Assembly (NCBI GenBank): GCA_019635875.1
Contig: JAHBYP010000014.1
Span: forward strand, 1 to 64,000
DNA: 64,000 nt
Direction of reading: 5' to 3'
Source: Alphaproteobacteria bacterium
GTDB taxonomy: Bacteria; Pseudomonadota; Alphaproteobacteria; Reyranellales; Reyranellaceae
This document shows, piece after piece, positions 55,382 to 64,000 of the stretch. A program made the translations under genes and the position numbers. The notes beneath the pieces were generated by a model that saw only the letters and a list, made by a program, of their open reading frames with translations, did no database searches and was not told where the DNA came from. The first letter of the stretch is position 1. Every line of letters starts with the position of its first letter.

Positions 55382-56257
55382 ATGGAACTGATTGCGCTGG
55401 GTCCCGGCTTCGGCGTCGAGGTGCGGGGCGTCAACCTGATCGACGTGGCGTCGAGTGCCGAGGCCTACGAAGCAGTGCGCGCGGCGTTCGAGGAGCACTC
55501 GGTGCTGCTGTTCCGCGACCAGCGGATCAGCGACGACGTGCAGGTCGCCTATTCGCGCGCCTTCGGGCCGCTGGAGCTGTCCAAGGTCGGCTCGCTGGGC
55601 CACGGCACGTTCTACGGCGTGCTGCGCAATTTCGACGCCGACGGCAACATCGTGCCCGACGACCACAAGGAGGCGCTGCGCGCCCGGGCCAACCAGCTCT
55701 GGCATACCGACAGCTCGTTCAAGCGCTCGCCGGCGCTGGCCTCGGTGCTGTCGGCGCGCACCATCCCCGATCGCGGCGGCGAGACGCAGTTCACCTCGAC
55801 GCGGCTGGCCTGGGAGCGCCTGCCGCCGGCCACCCAGGCGAAGCTGAAGGACCTGGTCGTCTGGCACAGCTACGCCACCTCGCGCGACCAGATCTCGCCC
55901 AGGCTGATGTCGCCGGCCGAGCGCGCGGCCTTGCCGGCGGTCGACTGGCGCATGACCTGGCGCAACCCGGTCAATGGCCGCACCGCGCTGTACATCGCCT
56001 CGCATGCCGGGGCGATCGGGGGCATGGGCGACAACGAGGCCAAGGCGCTGCTCGGCGGTCTGATCGAGGACGCCACGCGCGAGGAGTACACCTACCTCCA
56101 CACCTGGCGGCCGGGCGACGTGGTGATGTGGGACAACCGCGCCACCATGCACCGCGGCCGCCCGTGGCCCGGCGACCAGATCCGCCACATGGTGCGCACG
56201 ACGATCTCGGCGACCGACCGGGACGGCGTGCCGCATGTCCTGCCGATGGCGGCATAG
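55382..56257 (+). CDS. TauD/TfdA-family Fe(II)/2-oxoglutarate dioxygenase
   Basis: A 291-residue dioxygenase. Iron facial triad: His108 and Asp110 (QLWHTDSSFKRSP) and distal His257 (DNRATMHRGRPW); Arg272 binds 2-oxoglutarate. Family members oxidise taurine, 2,4-D-like phenoxyacetates or other small acids; FGVEVRGVNL at the N-terminus suits the TfdA group. A GGAGG sequence lies 6-7 nt before ATG. The following hydrolase starts 13 nt after its stop, so they may form a catabolic pair. Confidence 0.92.
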   Translation: MELIALGPGFGVEVRGVNLIDVASSAEAYEAVRAAFEEHSVLLFRDQRISDDVQVAYSRAFGPLELSKVGSLGHGTFYGVLRNFDADGNIVPDDHKEALRARANQLWHTDSSFKRSPALASVLSARTIPDRGGETQFTSTRLAWERLPPATQAKLKDLVVWHSYATSRDQISPRLMSPAERAALPAVDWRMTWRNPVNGRTALYIASHAGAIGGMGDNEAKALLGGLIEDATREEYTYLHTWRPGDVVMWDNRATMHRGRPWPGDQIRHMVRTTISATDRDGVPHVLPMAA

Positions 56258-56270
56258 CGCAGCCCGCTCC

Positions 56271-57242
56271 ATGCGCGGCATCCTGGGCGCGCTCCTGCTG
56301 ATGCTGGCCGCGGTGCAGGCCGCCGGCGCGCAGACGCCGCCATTTCTCGCCGGCATCACACGGCTTGCGGTCGACGCCACGCCGTCATTCGACACCCTGG
56401 TGATCTACCCGACCCAGGCCGGCGAAGCGCCGGTCGAGCTCGGGCCATTCGTCGTGATCGCCAGTCCCGAAGCGGCCATTGCCCGGCCGGCGGCGGGCGA
56501 CCGCTTTCCCATCGTGCTCTTCTCGCACGGCAATGGCCGCGGGTCGGGCACACCGCTGCCGCATCGTCTTCTTCTGCTTGGTCTGGCTCGCGAGGGGTTC
56601 ATCGTCGTGGCGCCGTTCCATGCCGGCGCGGCCCGGCCATTCGTCGAGCGGCCGCGCCAGATGCGCCGGGCGCTGGAGGCCCTGCGTGCCGATTCCCGCT
56701 TCACGGCCCACGCCGACACGACGCGGGTCGGAGTCATGGGTTTCTCGTTCGGCGGCGCGGTGGCGATCCTGCTTGCCGGCGGCGCGCTCGACCTGGCGCA
56801 TCTGTCGGCTTACTGCCGGGCGCACGCCGAGGACCGTCGCGCCTGCGACGGCATTCCGACCGACGACTCACTGACCAATATTCCCGCGCGCCGGTCCGCC
56901 GATGCGATGGACGTCAGGGCCCTCGTGCTCCTCGAACCTTTCGGAGCGCCCTTTCAGCGCAGCGGGCTGGCGGCGCTCGACATGCCGGTCCTGATCTATC
57001 GCGCGACAGGCAGCGATCTTCGCAGCGCGGGCAACGCCCTGGCGCTCGCCCGGGCACTGCCACGCATTCCGCGCGTGGTCGCAGTGCCTGGCGGTCACTT
57101 CGTCTTCGTCGATCCCTGCCCGCCGGCCTTGATGGCCGAGGCGCGTCAGGTATGTGTCGATGCGCCGGGAGTCGACCGGTCCGCCCTGCATCGGCAGATG
57201 CTGCCGGCGATCAACGAATTTCTCAGCGGTGCCTTGCGGTGA
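56271..57242 (+). CDS. Exported alpha/beta hydrolase (dienelactone hydrolase-like)
   Basis: A 323-residue protein with a signal peptide (MRGILGALLLMLAAVQAAGAQ) and an alpha/beta hydrolase fold. Nucleophile serine in VGVMGFSFGGAVAILLAGG, oxyanion HGNGRGSG, and the histidine probably in VPGGHFVFVDPC. Paired cysteines (YCRAHAEDRRACDG, CPPALMAEARQVC) suggest disulfides. Met at 56271 is used; the start at 56235 would overlap the dioxygenase. Substrate unknown, perhaps an ester related to the upstream enzyme. Confidence 0.85.
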   Translation: MRGILGALLLMLAAVQAAGAQTPPFLAGITRLAVDATPSFDTLVIYPTQAGEAPVELGPFVVIASPEAAIARPAAGDRFPIVLFSHGNGRGSGTPLPHRLLLLGLAREGFIVVAPFHAGAARPFVERPRQMRRALEALRADSRFTAHADTTRVGVMGFSFGGAVAILLAGGALDLAHLSAYCRAHAEDRRACDGIPTDDSLTNIPARRSADAMDVRALVLLEPFGAPFQRSGLAALDMPVLIYRATGSDLRSAGNALALARALPRIPRVVAVPGGHFVFVDPCPPALMAEARQVCVDAPGVDRSALHRQMLPAINEFLSGALR

Positions 57243-57330
57243 CCATGCGCCCTTGCGGATCGGCTATTCCCTCCTTTATCAGGGTAGAATTGGTCTGGCG
57301 GCGACCTGAGCGGAGGGCCTCGGCGACCCC

Positions 57331-58641
57331 ATGCTGACCGGCAAGCGCATCCTGCTGATCCTGAGCGGCGGCATCGCCGCGTTCAAATGCCACGACCTGA
57401 TCCGCCGCCTGCGCGAGCGCGGCGCGTCGGTGCGCTGCGTGCTGACCCCGGCGGCGGCGAAGTTCGTCACGGCGATGTCGCTGCAGGCGCTGAGCGAGGA
57501 CAAGGTCTACAGCGATCTGTTCTCGCTGACCGACGAGAGCGAGATGGGCCACATCAACCTGTCGCGTCAGGCCGACCTGCTGGTCGTCGCGCCGGCCAGC
57601 GCCAATATCCTGGCCCGCATGGCCCAGGGCCTGGCCGACGACCTGGCGACCACCGTGCTGCTGGCGACCGACAAGGCGGTGCTGGCGGCGCCGGCGATGA
57701 ACGTGCGCATGTGGCTGCACCCCGCCACCCAGGCCAATGTCGAGACCCTGCGCGCCCGCGGCGTCGCCTTTGTCGGGCCCAACGAGGGCGCGATGGCCTG
57801 CAACGAGTTCGGGCCGGGCCGCATGGCCGAGCCGCTGGAGATCGTCGCCGCCGTCGAGGCCTATTTCATGGGCCGCCTGCCGGCGGCCGAGCCGCCGCCG
57901 CTGATCGCCGGCCCCTCGGTGATCCGCATGGCGCCCGAGACCATGGGTGGGGCGATCGCCCATCGTCCATTGACGGGGCGGCGTGCCGTCGTCACCTCGG
58001 GGCCGACACGCGAGGCGATCGACCCGGTGCGCTACATCTCCAACCATTCGTCAGGCAAGCAGGGGCACGCCATCGCCGGCGCCCTGGCGGCGCTCGGCGT
58101 CGACGTCACCCTGGTCACCGGGCCGGTCAATGTCGCCGATCCCGCGGGCGTGAAGGTCGTGCGCGTCGAATCGGCCGACGACATGCTGGCCGCCTGCCGG
58201 GCCGCCCTGCCGGCCGATATCGCCATCTGCGCCGCCGCGGTCGCCGACTGGAAGGTGCGCAACGCCGCCAACGGCAAGCTCAAGAAGGTGCCGGGCGTGG
58301 CGCCGCCGGCGCTCGAGCTGGTGCCCAACCCCGACATCCTGGCGACCTTGGCGGCCGCGGGGCCGCAGCGCCCGGCCCTGGTCGTGGGCTTTGCGGCCGA
58401 GACCGAGAACGTCGTCGCCAACGCCGTGGCCAAGCGCGAGCGCAAGGGATGCGACTGGATCGTGGCCAACGACGTGTCGCCGGCCACGGGAACTTTCGGC
58501 GGCGATCGCAATACCGTGCATCTTGTGACGCTCTCGGGCGTTGAAGCGTGGCCGACCTTGGCGAAGGACGCCGTGGCGGAAGAACTCGCGCGTCGGGTTG
58601 TCCGTCACTTCGACAGGGGCGGTGCTGCGGCCGCGTCCTGA
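57331..58641 (+). CDS. coaBC: Bifunctional phosphopantothenoylcysteine decarboxylase/phosphopantothenate-cysteine ligase
   Basis: A 436-residue CoaBC (Dfp) for coenzyme A biosynthesis. The N-terminal flavin decarboxylase has His74 ([10 protein letters not shown]), PASANI, PAMN and catalytic Cys157 ([11 protein letters not shown]). The C-terminal ligase domain starts near residue 216 ([20 protein letters not shown]) with [12 protein letters not shown]. Full length. Followed by dut, the classic dfp-dut pair. Confidence 0.97.
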   Translation: MLTGKRILLILSGGIAAFKCHDLIRRLRERGASVRCVLTPAAAKFVTAMSLQALSEDKVYSDLFSLTDESEMGHINLSRQADLLVVAPASANILARMAQGLADDLATTVLLATDKAVLAAPAMNVRMWLHPATQANVETLRARGVAFVGPNEGAMACNEFGPGRMAEPLEIVAAVEAYFMGRLPAAEPPPLIAGPSVIRMAPETMGGAIAHRPLTGRRAVVTSGPTREAIDPVRYISNHSSGKQGHAIAGALAALGVDVTLVTGPVNVADPAGVKVVRVESADDMLAACRAALPADIAICAAAVADWKVRNAANGKLKKVPGVAPPALELVPNPDILATLAAAGPQRPALVVGFAAETENVVANAVAKRERKGCDWIVANDVSPATGTFGGDRNTVHLVTLSGVEAWPTLAKDAVAEELARRVVRHFDRGGAAAAS

Positions 58642-58661
58642 CGGCTGGAATGGAGTGGGGC

Positions 58662-59147
<486 letters not shown>

Positions 59148-59159
59148 GGAGGCGTCGCG

Positions 59160-59612
59160 GTGCCGAGCCTCAGCCGGAAGACCATGTTCGCCATCGAGGC
59201 GGTGCTCGACGTCGCCTTCAACGCCGGCGACCAGCCGGTGCGCAGCGGCGACATCACGCGTCGCCAGAAGATCCCCAAGCGCTATCTCGAGCAGGTGCTG
59301 CAGCACTTGGTGCGCGCCGGCATCCTCGCCGGCAAGCGCGGCCCGCGCGGCGGCTACAAGCTCGGCCGCGAGCGCCGGCTGATCACGCTGGGCGAGATCA
59401 TCCGCGTCGTGCGCACGCTCGAGGCCGAGACCGAGCCGGACGAGGATACCGGCTCGGCACTGGCGCACGAGGTGGTGTGGCCGACCTGGCACCGCCTGCG
59501 CGAGGAGCTGATGAGCAAGCTCGACGCCATCACCATCGAGGATCTCTGCCGCGATGCGCGCGAGCGCGGCGTGCAGAGCGAGCCGGGCGACCGGCTGGAG
59601 TTCCATATATGA
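59160..59612 (+). CDS. Rrf2-family transcriptional regulator without Fe-S cysteines
   Basis: A 150-residue Rrf2 protein. The winged helix reads KTMFAIEAVLDVAFNAGDQPV, RSGDITRRQKIPKRYLEQVLQHLVRAGILAGKRGPRGGYKLGR. The three-cysteine cluster of IscR/NsrR is absent; only one Cys, in IEDLCRD near the C-terminus, exists, so it is probably not an iron-sulfur sensor. GTG start with GAGGAGG 6 nt upstream. Its stop overlaps the aldo/keto reductase start as ATGA, linking regulator and enzyme. Confidence 0.9.
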   Translation: MPSLSRKTMFAIEAVLDVAFNAGDQPVRSGDITRRQKIPKRYLEQVLQHLVRAGILAGKRGPRGGYKLGRERRLITLGEIIRVVRTLEAETEPDEDTGSALAHEVVWPTWHRLREELMSKLDAITIEDLCRDARERGVQSEPGDRLEFHI

Positions 59613-60451
59613 GCGATGTTCCCAGCGTCATCCTGCCGTCCGGGGCGACCATGCCGGCCTTCGGCCTGGGTACCTGGCGCATGGGTAACGAGCGCAGCCG
59701 GCGCAAGCAGGAGACCGACGCCATCGCCCACGCCATCGATATCGGCTATCCGATGATCGACACGGCGGAGATGTACGGCGAGGGCGTCGCCGAGGAGGCG
59801 ATCGCCGACGCCCTGCAGGGCCGCAAGCGCGACGCAGTCTATCTCGTCAGCAAGGTCTATCCGCACAACGCCTCGAAGCTCGGCACCGTCGCGGCCTGCG
59901 AGCGCAGCCTGAAGCGGCTGAAGACCGATCGCATCGATCTCTATCTGCTGCACTGGCGCGGCCAGCATCCCTTTGCCGAGACCATCGCGGGCTTCGAGCG
60001 CCTGCGCCGCGACGGCAAGATCGGGGACTACGGCGTCAGCAATTTCGACCGCGACGACATGGAGGAATGGGCGGCGCTCGACGGCGGGCGCTGCGGCACC
60101 AACCAGGTGATGTACAACCTGGCGCGCCGCGGCATCGAGTTCGACCTCGTGCCGTGGCAGCGCCAGCACAAGATCCCGGTCATGGCCTACTCGCCGCTCG
60201 ACCAGGGCCCGCTGCTGCGCCACGCCACGCTGAAGGCGATCGCCGAGCGCCACGCCGCCACCCCGGCGCAGATAGCGCTCGCCTGGCTGCTGCGCCAGGA
60301 GGGCATGGTGGCGATCCCCAAATCCGCCGACCGCTCGCGCGTCGCCGAGAATCTCGGCGCGTTGAAGGTCAGGCTCACCGACGCCGACATCGCCGAGCTC
60401 GACCGCGCCTTCCCGCCTCCCAGACGCAAGACGTCGCTGGCGATGAGTTGA
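59609..60451 (+). CDS. Aldo/keto reductase
   Basis: A 280-residue NADPH-dependent (beta/alpha)8-barrel. Catalytic tetrad: Asp and Tyr in MIDTAEMYGEG, Lys in VSKVYPHN, His in YLLHWRG. The cofactor-binding end IPKSADRSRVAENLGAL is intact. It is translationally coupled to the Rrf2 regulator (ATGA), unusual for this enzyme class and suggestive of control by that regulator. Repeat copy 9 starts 3 nt after the stop. Confidence 0.94.
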   Translation: MSDVPSVILPSGATMPAFGLGTWRMGNERSRRKQETDAIAHAIDIGYPMIDTAEMYGEGVAEEAIADALQGRKRDAVYLVSKVYPHNASKLGTVAACERSLKRLKTDRIDLYLLHWRGQHPFAETIAGFERLRRDGKIGDYGVSNFDRDDMEEWAALDGGRCGTNQVMYNLARRGIEFDLVPWQRQHKIPVMAYSPLDQGPLLRHATLKAIAERHAATPAQIALAWLLRQEGMVAIPKSADRSRVAENLGALKVRLTDADIAELDRAFPPPRRKTSLAMS

Positions 60452-60454
60452 GTC

Positions 60455-60576
60455 CCTTCCCCCGGAGGGGGAAGGTGCCCGAAGGGCGGAAGGGGGATGT
60501 CGAAGCCGAACGCAGGAGCCCGTCTTCGACATCCCCCTTCCGTCGCTGCGCGCCACCTTCCCCCTCCGGGGGAAGG
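60455..60576. repeat. Intergenic inverted-repeat element, copy 9 (B-to-A orientation)
   Basis: A 122-bp element filling the gap between the convergent aldo/keto reductase (3 nt away) and ybeY (6 nt away). CCCGAAGGGC left arm, GTCGCTGCGCGCC right arm, A-T at the covarying position. Left inner arm has one change (GAAGCCG). Confidence 0.92.
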
Positions 60577-60582
60577 GAAGAC

Positions 60583-61032
60583 TCACGCGTACGGGTCGGC
60601 GATTCCCATCGCGGCAAGCAGCCGTGTTTCCAGTCGCTCCATCCGCCGCGCCTGGCGCTCGCCCTGCTCGTGGTCGTAGCCCAGCAGATGCAGCGTGCCG
60701 TGCATCACCAGATGCGTCAGGTGATCGGCCGGCCGCTTACCCTGCTCGCGCGCCTCGCGCAGCACCGTCTGCCGCGCCAGCACGATGTCGCCGAGGAATG
60801 GCTTGTCGCCCGGGAAGGACAGGACGTTGGTCGGCTTGTCCTTGCCGCGATAGGCGCGGTTGAGGCGGCGCACGGCGGCATCGCTGTCGAGTGCGATGGC
60901 AAGAGAGATGTGGTCCGGCAGGCGCCTGCCGCCGCCGTCGATGGCGGCCCGTGCCGCACGGCGGCAGATCGCGCGGGCCGTGCGCAGCGAGCCAAGCCAG
61001 CGCCGATCGAGAACCTCGACGTCGATGGTCAC
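60583..61032 (-). CDS. ybeY: rRNA maturation endoribonuclease YbeY
   Basis: A 149-residue zinc RNase for 16S rRNA 3'-end processing and ribosome quality control. Metal-binding motif HLVMHGTLHLLGYDH with His111, His115 and His121; the substrate-side RGKDKPTNVLSFPGD is canonical. The GTG start overlaps the phoH stop (GTGA). The corC and lnt genes that follow in many alphaproteobacteria are not here; the unit ends at repeat copy 9. Confidence 0.97.
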   Translation of the reverse strand: MTIDVEVLDRRWLGSLRTARAICRRAARAAIDGGGRRLPDHISLAIALDSDAAVRRLNRAYRGKDKPTNVLSFPGDKPFLGDIVLARQTVLREAREQGKRPADHLTHLVMHGTLHLLGYDHEQGERQARRMERLETRLLAAMGIADPYA

Positions 61033-62021
61033 GTCGCCGGCTGGCCGGCGGCGCGGCGGCGGTCGCGCGCGTCGTAGGCGCGCACGATGCGGGCAACGAG
61101 GTCGTGGCGCACCACGTCGCGGTCGCTGAAATTGACGAAGCGCACGCCCTCGACGCCGTTCAGCGTATCGATCGCGTCGCGCAGGCCCGACGGCACGCCC
61201 GGCGGCAGGTCGATCTGGCTGAGATCGCCGGTGATCACCATGCGCGAGCCCTCGCCCAGACGCGTGAGGAACATCTTCATCTGCATGGCCGTGGTGTTCT
61301 GCGCCTCGTCGAGGATGACGAAAGCGTGCGCCAGCGTGCGGCCGCGCATGAAGGCCAGCGGCGCGACCTCGATCTCGCCCGACTCCAGGCGCTTGTCGAT
61401 CTGGTCGGCCGGCAGCATGTCGTGCAGCGCGTCGTAGAGCGGGCGCAGGTAGGGATCGACCTTGTCCCTGAGGTCGCCGGGCAGGAAGCCCAGCCGCTCG
61501 CCGGCCTCGACCGCCGGCCGCGACAGGATGATGCGCTCGACCGAGCCGGCGGTCAGCATCGACACCGCCATGGCGACGGCGAGGTAGGTCTTGCCGGTGC
61601 CGGCGGGCCCCAGCCCGAAGACCAGGTCGCGGTCGCGGATCGCCTCGACATAATCGCGCTGCATCGGCGAGCGCGGCTGGATCACGCGGCGGCGGGTGCG
61701 GATGGTCACGGCGTCGCCGCCCGGCGCGCCGCCGCCGACCTGGGCGAAGCGCACGGCGGCATCAACGTCGCCGGCCTCGACTGTCTGGCCGCGACGCAGG
61801 CGTTCGTAGAGCGCGCCGATCGCGGCGCCGGCCTGGGCCACCGACTCGCTGGCGCCGGCGATGGCCAGCTGGTTGCCGCGGCTGTCGATGCGCACGCCCA
61901 GCAGCTGCTCGACGCGCACGAGGTTGCGGTCGTGCTGGCCGACCAGGGTCTGCAAGAGCGCGTTGTCGTCGAAGCTCATGCGGCGCACGTCGTTGCCGCG
62001 CTGCAGGGTGTCGTCGCTCAC
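61029..62021 (-). CDS. PhoH-family ATPase
   Basis: A 330-residue PhoH-like protein. The P-loop is [15 protein letters not shown], Walker [12 protein letters not shown], and an N-terminal KH-like RNA-binding region (residues 20-90) precedes it. Genetic links to YbeY point to RNA metabolism. The GTG start overlaps the miaB stop (GTGA), and its own stop overlaps the ybeY start, so miaB-phoH-ybeY form one coupled unit. Confidence 0.95.
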   Translation of the reverse strand: MSDDTLQRGNDVRRMSFDDNALLQTLVGQHDRNLVRVEQLLGVRIDSRGNQLAIAGASESVAQAGAAIGALYERLRRGQTVEAGDVDAAVRFAQVGGGAPGGDAVTIRTRRRVIQPRSPMQRDYVEAIRDRDLVFGLGPAGTGKTYLAVAMAVSMLTAGSVERIILSRPAVEAGERLGFLPGDLRDKVDPYLRPLYDALHDMLPADQIDKRLESGEIEVAPLAFMRGRTLAHAFVILDEAQNTTAMQMKMFLTRLGEGSRMVITGDLSQIDLPPGVPSGLRDAIDTLNGVEGVRFVNFSDRDVVRHDLVARIVRAYDARDRRRAAGQPAT

Positions 62022-63427
62022 GCCGCCACTCCCAGCCCGCTGACCACGTCGCCGGCGAGGCTGTTGGCATGGCCGCTGGCGATACGCACCTCGACCAGGC
62101 GTCCGATCAGGCGCTCGGGTGCCTGGGCATGCACCGACTGCAGCCAGGGCGACTTGCCGATCAGCTGGCCCTCGCGCCGGCCGCGCTCCTGGAACAGCAC
62201 TTCGACCGTCCGGCCCGCCATGCCTTCGTTGAACGCGCTCTGTTGCGCGCGCAGCAGCGCCTGCAGCGCCGCCAGCCGCGCATCCTTCACCGCCTCGGGC
62301 ACCTGGCCGGACATCGCCGCGCCGGGCGTGCCCGGGCGCATGCTGTACTTGAAGGAGAAGGCGGCGGCGAAGCCGACTTCCTCGATCAGCCGCATGGTGT
62401 CGTCGAACTCCGCGTCGCTCTCGCCGGGGAAGCCGACGATGAAGTCGGAGGACAGCGCGATGTCCGGCCGCGCCGCGCGCAGCTTCTCAACGATGCGCAG
62501 GTAGAGATCGCGGCGATGCTGGCGGTTCATCGCCTCGAGCACGCGATCCGAGCCGGACTGCACCGGCAGGTGCAGGTAGGGCATCAGCGCCGGCACGTCG
62601 CGATGCGCGGCGATGAGATCGTCGTCCATGTCGCGCGGATGCGAGGTGGTGTAGCGCAGGCGGCGCACGCCCTCGATCTCGGCCAGGGCGCGGATCAGGC
62701 GCGCGAGGCTCCAGGTCGAGCCGTCCGGCGACTCGCCGTGCCAGGCGTTGACGTTCTGGCCCAAAAGCGTGAGCTCGAGCGCGCCCGCGGCCACCAGGCC
62801 GTGCGCCTCGGCGAGGATCGCGGCGGCCGGCCGCGAGTACTCCGCCCCGCGCGTATAGGGCACGACGCAGAAGGTGCAGAACTTGTCGCAACCCTCCTGG
62901 ATCGACAGGAAGGCCGAGCCGCCGGCGACCGCGGTGGGCGCCGGCAGGAAGTCGAACTTGGGCTCGGCCGGGAAATCGGTGTCGAGCACGCCGGCACCGC
63001 GGCTGCCGCTTCGCGCGCCGGCGGCCCGCTCGGCCCGCGCCACCATCTCGGGCAGGCGGTGGTAGGCCTGCGGTCCGACCACGATATCGACCATGGGCGC
63101 GCGGCGCAGGATCTCCTCGCCTTCGGCCTGCGCCACGCAGCCGGCGACGGCGACCACCAGATCGGCGCCCGCGGCGCGCCGCTCCTCGCGCTGCAGGCGC
63201 AGGCGGCCGAGCTCGGAGAACACCTTCTCCGAGGCCTTCTCGCGGATATGGCAGGTGTTGAGCACCACCATGTCGGCGTCGTGCTGCGACTCGGTCAGCG
63301 CGTAACCGAGCGGCCGCAGCAGGTCGGCCATGCGCTGCGAATCGTAGACGTTCATCTGGCACCCGTAGGTGCGGATGAAGAGCTTACGGCGCGGCGCGGC
63401 CTTGGTCGGCTGTGTGGTCTCGGTCAT
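62018..63427 (-). CDS. miaB: tRNA-2-methylthio-N6-dimethylallyladenosine synthase
   Basis: A 469-residue radical-SAM methylthiotransferase that modifies A37 of tRNAs. The N-terminal auxiliary cluster cysteines are Cys23 ([11 protein letters not shown]), Cys59 ([10 protein letters not shown]) and Cys97 (VAGCVAQ). The radical-SAM cysteines are in [19 protein letters not shown]-terminal TRAM domain ends the protein. It is first in the miaB-phoH-ybeY unit and lies 216 bp after the plsC gene. Confidence 0.97.
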   Translation of the reverse strand: MTETTQPTKAAPRRKLFIRTYGCQMNVYDSQRMADLLRPLGYALTESQHDADMVVLNTCHIREKASEKVFSELGRLRLQREERRAAGADLVVAVAGCVAQAEGEEILRRAPMVDIVVGPQAYHRLPEMVARAERAAGARSGSRGAGVLDTDFPAEPKFDFLPAPTAVAGGSAFLSIQEGCDKFCTFCVVPYTRGAEYSRPAAAILAEAHGLVAAGALELTLLGQNVNAWHGESPDGSTWSLARLIRALAEIEGVRRLRYTTSHPRDMDDDLIAAHRDVPALMPYLHLPVQSGSDRVLEAMNRQHRRDLYLRIVEKLRAARPDIALSSDFIVGFPGESDAEFDDTMRLIEEVGFAAAFSFKYSMRPGTPGAAMSGQVPEAVKDARLAALQALLRAQQSAFNEGMAGRTVEVLFQERGRREGQLIGKSPWLQSVHAQAPERLIGRLVEVRIASGHANSLAGDVVSGLGVAA

Positions 63428-63563
63428 GCGTTCGGGTCGGGCCGCGCTCGCACCGTGCGGGTCGCGGTCGGCGCCTCCTTATCACCACACGTCAGGGGCG
63501 TCGAGTCGGGCGCGATCTCCGTTCCCCGCAGGGGCCGGGTGATCGCATATGGCGAATCTCATG

Positions 63564-63634
63564 CATTCCCCCGCGGGCGGGGGAAGGTATGAAATGCAGC
63601 CCCATGCGATCGTCCCGCCCCTCCGGGGGAACGG
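63564..63634. repeat. Decayed intergenic inverted-repeat element (copy 10)
   Basis: CATTCCCCCGCGGGCGGGGG on the left and CCCGCCCCTCCGGGGGAACG on the right keep the terminal hairpins of the main family, but the GATGTCGAAGAC inner stem is missing. It lies 9 nt after the plsC stop, the same position relative to a gene as the intact copies. It may be a shorter relative or a remnant. Confidence 0.6.
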
Positions 63635-63643
63635 AGCAAAGTG

Positions 63644-64000
63644 CTACTCCGCCGCCTTGGGCAGTGGCCGGGCCGGCTCGCCGCGGTTGATCGCCTGCAG
63701 GCACTGGGAGCAGACGCGGAAGCAATGGTCGGAGAGCTTCTTGCGGTCGCCGAACATCGTGATGTCGACCGGTTCGTGGAACTGGATCACCACGCTGCAT
63801 TCGCCCAGCTTGCAGACGTTCCACAGATGGCCGGCGAGCTCCATGTCGCCGTACCAGGTGAAGTAGGGCCGCCAGTAGCGGCCCAGCGGAATGCCGTCGA
63901 GCCTCGTGTAGGCGACGGTGAAGGGCTGCACGCGCAGCGGCTTGCCTCCCGGCGTGACCTGGGCCACGGCGAACAGCGCGCTGCGGAAGGGCAGCACGCG
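63644..64000 (-). CDS. 1-acyl-sn-glycerol-3-phosphate acyltransferase (PlsC), partial
   Basis: The C-terminal 118 residues of a gene that continues beyond the right edge. The sequence RVLPFRSALFAVAQVTPGGKPLRVQPFTVAYTRLDG and GRYWRPYFTWYGDMELAGHLW is the post-catalytic half of alphaproteobacterial PlsC proteins, which follow the HxxxxD/EGTR blocks (off the window). The location directly upstream of miaB supports this. The C-terminus has clustered cysteines (CFRVCSQCLQ), probably structural. No start is present in the window. Confidence 0.8.
   Translation of the reverse strand, partial: RVLPFRSALFAVAQVTPGGKPLRVQPFTVAYTRLDGIPLGRYWRPYFTWYGDMELAGHLWNVCKLGECSVVIQFHEPVDITMFGDRKKLSDHCFRVCSQCLQAINRGEPARPLPKAAE

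Overview
The window is high-GC chromosomal DNA from an alphaproteobacterium, most likely a free-living member of the Rhodospirillales/Reyranella type. The evidence is the gene order dnaA / rpsT / crotonase / mutM / ubiE / ubiB / coaBC / dut, the partial-plsC/miaB/phoH/ybeY string, dnaN-recF-gyrB set apart from dnaA, a complete System I cytochrome c maturation operon, hslVU near hisBH, and a DUF1674 (SdhAF4-like) gene beside htpX and rsmB. The genus is inference. No rRNA, tRNA, CRISPR array, transposase or integrase was seen.

Layout. 0.1-3.6 kb: a prophage-flavoured gene with a lower-GC HHH-containing C-terminus, followed by a probable immunity gene. 3.6-6.3 kb: an HxlR regulator divergent from an SDR / 2-hydroxychromene-2-carboxylate isomerase-like / enoyl-CoA hydratase operon, with a palindrome in the shared promoter. 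6.3-8.3 kb: leuCD. 8.5-13 kb: a GntR/UTRA regulator, a MetX-like hydrolase coupled to a fatty acid desaturase, a PPOX flavoprotein and an orphan TctC receptor. 13.1-20.8 kb: ccmABCDEFGHI on the minus strand. 21-25.8 kb: dnaN-recF-gyrB. 26-30 kb: a GNAT enzyme and a complete TRAP transporter. 30-36.8 kb: a MmyB-type regulator, a phage-replication-like gene carrying a repeat inside its reading frame, a nitronate monooxygenase-like enzyme, hslVU and an orphan ABC-type receptor. 36.6-41 kb: an MFS permease with a previously hidden 54-codon membrane gene, a TAP-like hydrolase, and hisBH. 41.7-46.1 kb: rsmB, an SbmA/YddA-like ABC protein, htpX and DUF1674. 46.2-49.3 kb: a candidate small RNA, a 31-bp perfect palindrome, dnaA, a rhodanese, a DnaA-box cluster (oriC candidate) and rpsT. 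49.5-64 kb: crotonase, mutM, an exo/endonuclease-family protein, ubiE, ubiB, a lone receiver, a TfdA dioxygenase, an alpha/beta hydrolase, coaBC, dut, Rrf2/aldo-keto reductase, ybeY-phoH-miaB and the 3' end of plsC.

The strongest unexplained signal is a dispersed 118-133 bp inverted-repeat element. Nine clear copies and one decayed relative lie between genes, nearly always a few bases after a stop codon, and three of them sit inside the ccm operon. Each copy has two non-identical arms (one with a CCCGAAGGG-type hairpin, one GCGC-type), so the element has a direction. Seven of the nine copies keep pairing at a position that switches between T-A and A-T. Two further families of long palindromes are present, one of them inside a coding sequence.
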